A DNA stretch of 5,500 bases from Bryobacteraceae bacterium (GTDB lineage: Bacteria > Acidobacteriota > Terriglobia > Bryobacterales > Bryobacteraceae). Where the stretch lies: NCBI GenBank assembly GCA_947456995.1, contig CANGVB010000303.1:1-5500 (forward strand), read 5' to 3'. A program made the position numbers and the translations under genes. Of this stretch, positions 1 through 5,089 are shown in pieces; position 1 is the first letter of the stretch, and each line of letters opens with the position of its first letter. A model generated the notes under the pieces. The model made no database searches, had not been told where the DNA came from, and worked only from the letters and a program-made list of their open reading frames with translations.

Positions 1-1
1 C

Positions 2-274
2 CTCCACAATCAGCAGATCGAACTGATGCTGCAAACCTGGGATTCCATCGCCGAAGACATGCCACCCCTGGCTGCTGCGCCGCGAGGCACCTCAGCTTCA
101 CTCTTTTTCGAAGTAGACGATTTCGACGCTACCGCCGCCAGACTCAGCCACTACCCAGTAAGCGTCCCCGATCGCACCACCTTCTACGGCATGCGCGAAA
201 TCGGTTTCACCGCACCCAGCGGCCACCTCGTCGTTATCGCCGCGCAATCACTTCAGACGCCGTCCGCCAGCTAA
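2..274 (+). CDS. VOC-superfamily (glyoxalase/bleomycin-resistance fold) protein, C-terminal part only
   Basis: The reading frame is already open at the left edge, so the start lies outside the window and only the last 90 residues are seen. The segment has the layout of the second half of a VOC domain. An 'ELMLQ' strand is followed by a short loop, then 'SLFFEVDDFDATAARL' (strand, acidic turn, helix). Next come 'FYGMREIGFTAPSGH' and a final hydrophobic strand 'LVVIAA'. The 'GMRE' glutamate sits where many family members place their last metal ligand. The usual 'DP-x-G' before the last strand is here 'APSG'. VOC proteins include lyases, dioxygenases and drug-binding resistance proteins, and this fragment does not say which. 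The stop codon TAA is at 272-274, and the last 41 bp overlap the end of the convergent cyclic-dinucleotide gene. Family assignment is fairly secure; the substrate is unknown. Confidence 0.75.
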   Translation, partial: LHNQQIELMLQTWDSIAEDMPPLAAAPRGTSASLFFEVDDFDATAARLSHYPVSVPDRTTFYGMREIGFTAPSGHLVVIAAQSLQTPSAS

Positions 275-2720
275 AGTCCTTGCGGCCCAGATTCAGCAAC
301 TGCTTTGCCTTGGCGGCTTCCTTGCGCTCTTCCTTCATCTGGTACATGCGTCGATCCGCCTCAGCCAGCAGCGTCTCCGCATCACGCCCGTCCTCAGGCG
401 CATGCACAGCTCCAATGCTGATTCCGATGATGTCCTCGCCAATCACCTGACGCGCAGCCTCGGTAATCATAGACCCAATGCGCCCCGTCCGCGCCACCAG
501 GTCTTCGCGCTTAAGCCCGGGCAATACCAGCACAAACTCATCTCCGCCCATACGTGCAACATAGTCGTACTCACGGCAATTCAGCTTCAGCGTCTGCGCC
601 ACTGCCTTTAGCAACCGGTTCCCCGCCAGATGTCCAAACCGGTCATTCACCGCTTTAAAGCCATCCAGGTCCGTCACCAGCACCGTCACAGACTCGCCAT
701 TCCGGCTCCTGCGAGCAAGCTCTGAATCCAGATGCACAAACAAACTCCGCGCATTCGGCAAATCCGTCAAAAAGTCCGTCGTAGCAGTGCTCTCCGCCGC
801 CTCCAGCCGCAACAAGTGGTCAATCGTCATACCCACCTTCGAAGCAATCGCGAGCATCACTCGCAAATTATCCCGAGAGAAACCATCCTTGTCAGACCGG
901 TATAACGCCAACACTCCGACAACACTCTGCTTGCCCTCAAGCGGAACAGCCAGCGCACTCCGCAACGTACTGAACTTCGCCGGATCATTCAAATAACCAG
1001 GTTCCACGCTCGGGTTCCCGTTCACGATCGGCTTGTTGTTATCAGCCACCCAACCACTCAAGCCCTGCCCCATCGGAATCTCAAGCGAAGAGAACAAACG
1101 GAAGTTCTCGCCACAAACATATTCCGGCACCAGCTTGTCTCCACGGCGAATATAAACCGCCATCGAGTCATACGGCACCATGCGCTTCACACGCAAAGAC
1201 AAAATACTCAGCATTTCGTCCAGCGTCAGCGAGCGGCCAATATCCTGCGAGATCTCAAACAACTGCTGCACTTCTTCCCGCGCTGAAGCAATCTGATGAA
1301 TGAAGTCTCCAGGATTCCCATTCGCAATGGCCTGAATCGATTTCTTCATCTGCTCAAACCCGGTTGCCGGCGCAAGCCCCGCCTCGATCTTCACTCGCTT
1401 CGACAGCTTCGCCTGCGGCTTCACACTACGAATCGCCGCCTTAGCCATCTCTTCCAGATCCACGTAGCGCTTCTTCAGCACTTCCACCACACGAGGATCA
1501 AAGCTGATCCCGCTCTCCCGCTCCACCACAGCCATCGCCTCATTCAAAGGCAATGCCCGACGGTACTGACGGTCACTAGCCAACGCATCCAGACAATCCA
1601 CCGCGCTCAGAATCCTCGCCCCAAGCGGAATATCCGTTCCCTTGGTGCCATACGGGTAACCACTGCCATCCCACTTCTCGTGGTGCGCCAATACAATCGG
1701 CGAAACGTCGTAAGGAAACTGCACTCGTTCCAGAATCTCCGCGCCCACCACCGGATGGATCTTCATCTTGTCAAACTCTTCCGGCGTCAATTTCCCGGGC
1801 TTCGAGATGATGTGCTCAGGCACAGCCAGCTTCCCGATGTCATGCAGAATCGCCGCCGCACGCAGCGCCTCCAGCTCTTCATTCCCCATCCCCAGATCAC
1901 GGCCCACCTCAAGTGCATACACCTGCACTCGCTGCAAATGCTCATGCGTCGTTTCATCTTTCGATTCAATGGCCAGAGCCAGCGCCTCAATCGTCCGCAA
2001 ATGCAAATCCGCCATCTGCTCCGAGTGCTGCATCTCCTTGTCAATCCGCGCCAGATGCATCGAATACACCTTGTACAACAGATAGAAGAAGAACAGCGCC
2101 AGCATCGAATAGCCCCAGTCCAGAAATGCATTCACAAAACTGAACAGCCCGGCCGCCGCCGTCCCCACCAGATAAAAATTGAAGCTCCAGATATACCGTT
2201 CGCGCCAGATCCGCCTCAGGCTCTTGTGCTCGGTCAGCGAGATCACCGCCGCTACCGGAAACGTATTGAACAGATAAAACACCGTCGCCGCACAGATCAG
2301 CCGAATTGGCGTACTCGCCATCGTCAGATTCAGGTTCGGATGAAAATACACCATATGCGCAATCCACGTCGCCGTGGAGATGTTCGCAACATTAAAGAAG
2401 GTCAGAAAGTTCCGGCTTGGCCCATTCATCGCCTGCAAACACTGCACCGCAGTCGTCGTACAGGCAATCATCAAGGTCTCCGGCAGCGTCAGCTCCATAA
2501 TCCCGATCAACACAAACAGAATGTTGATCGGCATCGCGCCGCCATTGCCATTGCTCACGCCAACCCGCAATCCAGCCGCAAACAATGCAACCAGCAAAAA
2601 GCAGGTAAACCGTATCAGATCCGTAGATTCCCACCGGATCAAACTTGCTCCGGCCACAGCGGACCCGATCAAGCCAATCATCAGCACGTAGATTCGAGCA
2701 GGAAGACTCAGTGAATTCAT
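234..2720 (-). CDS. Membrane-bound HD-GYP / GAF / GGDEF cyclic-dinucleotide signalling enzyme
   Basis: This is an 828-residue inner-membrane protein (from the ATG at 2720) predicted to degrade and synthesise a cyclic dinucleotide. Residues about 9-219 are hydrophobic, with roughly eight membrane segments of a MASE-like sensor I cannot name. HD-GYP covers about 244-419 with all expected metal ligands: H261, H293-D294 in 'HDIGK', H322, H346-H347 and D375, plus the 'HHEKWDGSGYP' signature at 346-356. A GAF domain covers about 481-637. GGDEF covers about 646-797 with metal Asp D684, guanine-contacting N692, intact GGDEF at 725-729 and an RxxD inhibitory site (R716, D719). Oddities are N701 in place of the Asp equivalent to PleD D344, and 'LTDLPNA' instead of 'LTGLPNR'. 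An in-frame GTG at 2753 would add 11 residues. Neither start has a Shine-Dalgarno sequence; I prefer ATG because membrane helix 1 then follows directly. It is divergent from the sigma-54 activator, which suggests a shared pathway. Confidence 0.95.
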   Translation of the reverse strand: MNSLSLPARIYVLMIGLIGSAVAGASLIRWESTDLIRFTCFLLVALFAAGLRVGVSNGNGGAMPINILFVLIGIMELTLPETLMIACTTTAVQCLQAMNGPSRNFLTFFNVANISTATWIAHMVYFHPNLNLTMASTPIRLICAATVFYLFNTFPVAAVISLTEHKSLRRIWRERYIWSFNFYLVGTAAAGLFSFVNAFLDWGYSMLALFFFYLLYKVYSMHLARIDKEMQHSEQMADLHLRTIEALALAIESKDETTHEHLQRVQVYALEVGRDLGMGNEELEALRAAAILHDIGKLAVPEHIISKPGKLTPEEFDKMKIHPVVGAEILERVQFPYDVSPIVLAHHEKWDGSGYPYGTKGTDIPLGARILSAVDCLDALASDRQYRRALPLNEAMAVVERESGISFDPRVVEVLKKRYVDLEEMAKAAIRSVKPQAKLSKRVKIEAGLAPATGFEQMKKSIQAIANGNPGDFIHQIASAREEVQQLFEISQDIGRSLTLDEMLSILSLRVKRMVPYDSMAVYIRRGDKLVPEYVCGENFRLFSSLEIPMGQGLSGWVADNNKPIVNGNPSVEPGYLNDPAKFSTLRSALAVPLEGKQSVVGVLALYRSDKDGFSRDNLRVMLAIASKVGMTIDHLLRLEAAESTATTDFLTDLPNARSLFVHLDSELARRSRNGESVTVLVTDLDGFKAVNDRFGHLAGNRLLKAVAQTLKLNCREYDYVARMGGDEFVLVLPGLKREDLVARTGRIGSMITEAARQVIGEDIIGISIGAVHAPEDGRDAETLLAEADRRMYQMKEERKEAAKAKQLLNLGRKDFSWRTASEVIARR

Positions 2721-2954
2721 ATAAAAAGGGAGGAGAGCTGGGACAAGACTCACCTTTATTACTGAATTTAATCGGCAATACTACTTACATTCTTTAGTAC
2801 TAGGCTGAACTATCCGAATTTCTCTCGAAAGATTCCCAAACCCTGCCCCCTCAAAGATCTCCTAAGGTCTTTCGCCCTCACGAATCAGGTCTAGTGCTCA
2901 TGCTAGTTTCGCAGGACTGACCGTAACATCTAGTAGCGGTATCTACTCAGTTTT
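2721..2954. promoter_or_regulatory. Divergent intergenic region between the HD-GYP/GGDEF gene and the sigma-54 activator
   Basis: This gene-free stretch must hold the promoters for both flanking genes. Visible structure: an 8-bp palindrome TAGTACTA (2795-2802); an imperfect hairpin AAAGATCT/AGGTCTTT with a 4-nt loop (2853-2872, one T:G pair); an inverted repeat AGTAG/CTACT with a 6-nt loop (2932-2947); and four copies of CTAGT (forward at 2891, 2903 and 2930, reverse at 2799-2803). A weak sigma-70-like pair CTGACC (2917-2922) and TATCTA (2940-2945), 17 nt apart, would start transcription within a few bases of the ATG at 2955. That ATG lacks a Shine-Dalgarno sequence, so a near-leaderless message is possible. 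I found no GG-N10-GC sigma-54 promoter core on either strand. No promoter is convincing for the leftward gene. Function is inferred from position. Confidence 0.45.
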
Positions 2955-3908
2955 ATGGTGGAAAAACATCAGTTTTTGGGTGTCGACGCAATTTTGGCCT
3001 CACCCCGCATGCGCGATCTGCTCCAGCAGGTCCGCAAAGCCGCGCAATCCGGGGCCTCAGTACTCTTGATGGGTGAGTCCGGCAGCGGAAAAGAAATCAT
3101 CGCCCGCGCAATCCACCACTACTCCACTCGCAAACTCAAGCCTTTCGTAGACCTCTCCTGTGCCGCCTTACCAGAAGACCTCGTGGAATCCGAACTCTTC
3201 GGCCACGAGCGTGGCGCCTTCTCCGGCGCTTATGCAGCCAAGCCCGGCCTCCTCGAACTCGCCCACAACGGCAGCCTCTTCCTCGACGAAATCGGTGCCC
3301 TCGATCCCCGCCTCCAGGCCAAACTCCTCCGCGTGCTCGACACTGGCTCTTTCTATCGCCTCGGTGCCATCAAGAAAACCCACGCCAACGTCCGCATCAT
3401 CGCGGCCACCAATGCGCCCCTCCACGAATCCATCCGCAGTGGCGCTTTCCGCGACGATCTCTTTTACAGAATCGGCCAGATCACCCTCACCGTTCCGCCC
3501 CTCCGCGAAAGACCTGAGGACATCGAGGCCCTCGCCAGCCACTTTCTAGCCCAACAAAATCCCGAGCTCCGCTTTGCCTCAGACGCCATGATGGCCCTCT
3601 ACGCCTACCTCTGGCCAGGCAATGTCCGCGAGCTCCGCAACACGGTCCTGCGCTCTGCGCTGATGGCCAAGGGTCCGCTCCTGCATGCCGATGACATCGT
3701 CTTCTCGATGCGCTCGATCGAGCCCAAAGATTGCGGCATCGCCGGCCTCGAACAAGCCATGATCCGCCGCGCCCTCGAAGATTCCGGCGGCCACCGCCAG
3801 CGCGCCGCAGACTCGCTCGGCATCTCCCGCAACACCCTGGCACGCAAGATTCGCGGCTACGGCCTAGCCTCTGCCGTCACCACCGCAGCCCAGCGGAGGC
3901 TCGCATGA
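2955..3908 (+). CDS. PspF-like sigma-54 enhancer-binding protein without a receiver domain
   Basis: This 317-residue AAA+ transcription activator is predicted to bind upstream DNA and hydrolyse ATP to open sigma-54 RNA polymerase promoters. The AAA+ core starts almost at the N-terminus. Walker A is 'GESGSGKE' (40-47). The sigma-54 contact loop is GAFSGA (87-92), a T-to-S variant of GAFTGA, preceded by 'ESELFGHERG'. Walker B is 'LFLDE' (108-112). Arginine-finger positions are R166 and R172 in 'FRDDLFYR', and sensor II is 'WPGNVREL' (220-227). A Fis-type helix-turn-helix lies near 278-303 ('RQRAADSLGISRNTLARKI'). There is no N-terminal receiver, GAF or PAS domain, so activity must be set by expression level, by a partner protein, or by direct ligand binding. 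The 'LFRxLVG' motif by which FleQ binds c-di-GMP is absent. No Shine-Dalgarno sequence precedes the ATG. The stop overlaps the PilZ start (ATGA), and the PilZ protein is the obvious candidate partner. Confidence 0.93.
   Translation: MVEKHQFLGVDAILASPRMRDLLQQVRKAAQSGASVLLMGESGSGKEIIARAIHHYSTRKLKPFVDLSCAALPEDLVESELFGHERGAFSGAYAAKPGLLELAHNGSLFLDEIGALDPRLQAKLLRVLDTGSFYRLGAIKKTHANVRIIAATNAPLHESIRSGAFRDDLFYRIGQITLTVPPLRERPEDIEALASHFLAQQNPELRFASDAMMALYAYLWPGNVRELRNTVLRSALMAKGPLLHADDIVFSMRSIEPKDCGIAGLEQAMIRRALEDSGGHRQRAADSLGISRNTLARKIRGYGLASAVTTAAQRRLA
3895..3899 (+). promoter_or_regulatory. Shine-Dalgarno site GGAGG fixing the PilZ start
   Basis: GGAGG lies inside the last codons of the sigma-54 activator gene, 5 nt before the ATG at 3905. 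This settles the PilZ start against an upstream in-frame ATG at 3731, which lies deep in the activator gene. It also shows that PilZ translation is initiated independently but close to termination of the upstream gene. Confidence 0.75.
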
Positions 3909-4213
3909 TCTCCGTCAACAAACAGGCCCCTAAGGTCAACTGGGAAGACCGCCGCGCCGAGGCCCGCCTCAAAGCCAACGGTACGGTCTCACTCAAACTC
4001 AGTGAAGACTTCCAGGTAGCCTTCGAAGCCCGCCTGATGGACATCTCCGCCTCCGGCTTCCGTGTCCGCCACGCCAATTCAGAACTCCGCTCCGGCCACG
4101 AATGCGACTTCACCCTCCCAGGCACCCGCGGCCGCGCCAAAGTAGTCTGGAACCGCACCACCCCAGACTTCATCGAAACCGGCTTCTTCATCCTCCTCCA
4201 CGAAACCACCTAG
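3905..4213 (+). CDS. Small single-domain PilZ protein, predicted cyclic-dinucleotide receptor
   Basis: This 102-residue, probably cytoplasmic protein consists of little more than one PilZ domain, the common receptor fold for c-di-GMP. Both binding motifs are present: RxxxR as R17-AEA-R21 in 'DRRAEAR', and DxSxxG as D46-I-S48-A-S-G51 in 'MDISASGF'. These are followed by the alternating strands of the beta barrel, ending near 'ETGFFILL' (91-98). The length suits a stand-alone PilZ adaptor with no output domain, so it probably acts by binding another protein. Its ATG overlaps the stop codon of the sigma-54 activator by 4 bp, and GGAGG lies 5 nt upstream, so the two proteins are very likely made from one message in linked amounts. 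I infer, without direct proof, that it couples messenger level to the activator. Other targets, such as motility or exopolysaccharide machinery, remain possible. Confidence 0.9.
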   Translation: MISVNKQAPKVNWEDRRAEARLKANGTVSLKLSEDFQVAFEARLMDISASGFRVRHANSELRSGHECDFTLPGTRGRAKVVWNRTTPDFIETGFFILLHETT

Positions 4214-4242
4214 TTGACAAATACGGCAATTTGCCGTATTTT
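4214..4242 (+). promoter_or_regulatory. Toxin-antitoxin promoter with embedded palindromic operator
   Basis: A perfect -35 box TTGACA (4214-4219) starts on the base after the PilZ stop codon. A 17-nt spacer leads to TATTTT (4237-4242), which matches 4 of 6 bases of the -10 consensus. A near-perfect palindrome fills the spacer: arms AAATACGGCAA (4219-4229) and TTGCCGTATTT (4231-4241) around a single T at 4230. It overlaps the edges of both promoter boxes. This geometry is typical of an operator bound by a ribbon-helix-helix antitoxin (alone or with its toxin) to repress its own operon. The predicted transcription start, 6-8 nt after the -10 box, coincides with the ATG at 4249. The same hairpin followed by TTTCGTC might also weakly terminate the PilZ message, but it lacks a long U tract. 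Confidence 0.85.
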
Positions 4243-4248
4243 CGTCTC

Positions 4249-4524
4249 ATGGACAAACATATCGCGACTGCCAGGCTCGAAGCACGGTTGCCTGCTGATA
4301 TTCACGCCATGCTCAAACGTGCCGCTGAAATGCAGGGTCGTTCTTTGACTGATTTTGTAGTTTCGGCAGCCAGGGACGCAGCCCAGCGAACGATAGAGGA
4401 CGCCGAAATTCTCCGCTTGTCCATTGAAGATCAGCGCTTGGTCGCAGAGGCCCTGCTTAGCCCGCCCAAACCGAATCCGGCCTTGCGCCAGGCATTCAAA
4501 AAACGAAAGCAGTTGATCGGCTAG
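4249..4524 (+). CDS. DUF1778 ribbon-helix-helix antitoxin (TacA/AtaR type)
   Basis: This 91-residue protein is predicted to neutralise the acetyltransferase toxin encoded next to it and to repress the operon. The N-terminal strand 'ATARLEARLP' and two helices ('ADIHAMLKRAAEMQG', 'SLTDFVVSAARDAAQ') form a ribbon-helix-helix DNA-binding domain at about 5-47. 'EDAEILRLSIEDQRLVAEALLSPP' is the characteristic DUF1778 linker. The basic C-terminal tail (residues 75-91, 'NPALRQAFKKRKQL') is the part that in TacA-type antitoxins wraps the toxin. An in-frame ATG at 4102 lies inside the PilZ gene and upstream of the promoter, so I reject it. No Shine-Dalgarno sequence precedes the ATG at 4249, consistent with a leaderless message. 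The stop is 2 nt before the toxin start. Codon choice is less C-ending than in the flanking genes, suggesting acquisition by transfer. Confidence 0.9.
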   Translation: MDKHIATARLEARLPADIHAMLKRAAEMQGRSLTDFVVSAARDAAQRTIEDAEILRLSIEDQRLVAEALLSPPKPNPALRQAFKKRKQLIG

Positions 4525-4526
4525 GC

Positions 4527-5030
4527 ATGACGCCACCTTTCCGGGTAGAGCCGCTGAGTGAAACTCACAACCGCTCTGCGTTTTCTTGTGGTCAGGAACC
4601 GCTGGATCGATACTTCAAAACACAGGCCAGTCAAGACCTTCGACGCCGCATGGCGACCTGTTTTGTAGCAATTGAAGCTGCCACAGGCGAGGTTGTGGCA
4701 TATTACACTTTGGCAGCGGCTGGAATCCCGCTAACAGACCTCCCAGCCGAAATCGTAAAGAAGCTGCCGCGCTACCCAAGCATTCCGGCGGTGCGTATTG
4801 GCCGATTGGCGGTAGACATGCGCTTCCAAGGTCGCGGTCTTGGCTCCGCCATGCTCGCCGATGCATTGCAACGGGTATTGGCCGCGCCTCCCGCCGCCTT
4901 CGCGCTCCTGGTAGACGCAAAGGACGATACGGCTGTCGCCTTCTATCGCCGATTCGGCTTTATTCCCCTTGCCAGTCAACCGCGTACATTGTTCCTTCCT
5001 GTGGCAACCGCGCTCAACACCCTCCCCTAG
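4527..5030 (+). CDS. GNAT-family acetyltransferase toxin (TacT/AtaT type)
   Basis: This 167-residue GNAT enzyme is predicted to transfer acetyl from acetyl-CoA to the amino group of charged aminoacyl-tRNA, blocking translation when its antitoxin is lost. The N-terminal 'FSCGQEPLDRYF' (19-30) and 'QASQDLRRRMATCFVA' (33-48) are typical of the toxin subfamily. Motif A, the acetyl-CoA pyrophosphate loop, is 'RIGRLAVDMRFQGRGLG' with QGRGLG at 101-106. 'VDAKDDTAVAFYRRFGF' carries Y140, matching the catalytic tyrosine of TacT. The terminal 'PRTLFLPVATAL' strand is also family-typical. All expected residues are present, so the toxin looks intact. The start is 2 nt after the antitoxin stop with no strong ribosome site, so translation is probably coupled and toxin output kept below antitoxin output. 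Which tRNA is attacked cannot be read from the sequence. Confidence 0.92.
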   Translation: MTPPFRVEPLSETHNRSAFSCGQEPLDRYFKTQASQDLRRRMATCFVAIEAATGEVVAYYTLAAAGIPLTDLPAEIVKKLPRYPSIPAVRIGRLAVDMRFQGRGLGSAMLADALQRVLAAPPAAFALLVDAKDDTAVAFYRRFGFIPLASQPRTLFLPVATALNTLP

Positions 5031-5069
5031 ATTTTGTCTGCCGCCTCGCTCTGTTTCAAGTAAACTAAC

Positions 5070-5076
5070 AGGGGAG
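5070..5076 (+). promoter_or_regulatory. Ribosome binding site AGGGGAG before the E1 gene
   Basis: A purine-rich AGGGGAG lies 13 nt before the ATG at 5090. The spacing is long but usable, and this is the only good ribosome site near the start. A TAAACT at 5061-5066 resembles a -10 box but has no convincing -35 partner, so I call no promoter in the 59-bp gap after the toxin gene. Confidence 0.5.
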
Positions 5077-5089
5077 AAAGCACCCACGG

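Noticed and set aside
1296..2714. Long + strand open frame of 472 codons opposite the HD-GYP/GGDEF gene
   Set aside because: Its translation is dominated by Arg, His and Gln with no domain pattern, as expected from the antisense of a G-rich coding strand. The leftward frame holds unmistakable catalytic motifs over the same bases.
2728..2735. AGGGAGGA on the + strand as a Shine-Dalgarno sequence
   Set aside because: No + strand coding frame begins within a usable distance downstream. It is simply the complement of the pyrimidine tract before the leftward gene.
2754..2954. Sigma-54 (-24/-12) promoter for either divergent gene
   Set aside because: I checked each GG and each GC on both strands for a GG-N10-GC core and found none, so the activator gives no visible sign of controlling these genes through sigma-54 here.
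3487..3843. Antisense open frames over the sigma-54 activator gene
   Set aside because: They are Arg/Gly/Ala-rich shadows without domains and lie opposite a clearly conserved AAA+ gene.
3731..3904. Upstream in-frame extension of the PilZ protein from an ATG at 3731
   Set aside because: It falls within the activator's C-terminal DNA-binding region and translates to low-complexity Arg/Pro sequence. GGAGG sits correctly before the ATG at 3905.
4219..4241. Palindrome as an intrinsic terminator or recombination site
   Set aside because: It is followed by only three further T residues before CG, and it sits exactly between -35 and -10 boxes, so an operator is the better reading. No recombinase gene is present.
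4102..4248. Upstream in-frame extension of the antitoxin from an ATG at 4102
   Set aside because: It lies inside the PilZ gene and upstream of the TTGACA promoter. It would add about 49 Pro/Arg/His-rich residues, whereas DUF1778 antitoxins normally start just before the ribbon strand.
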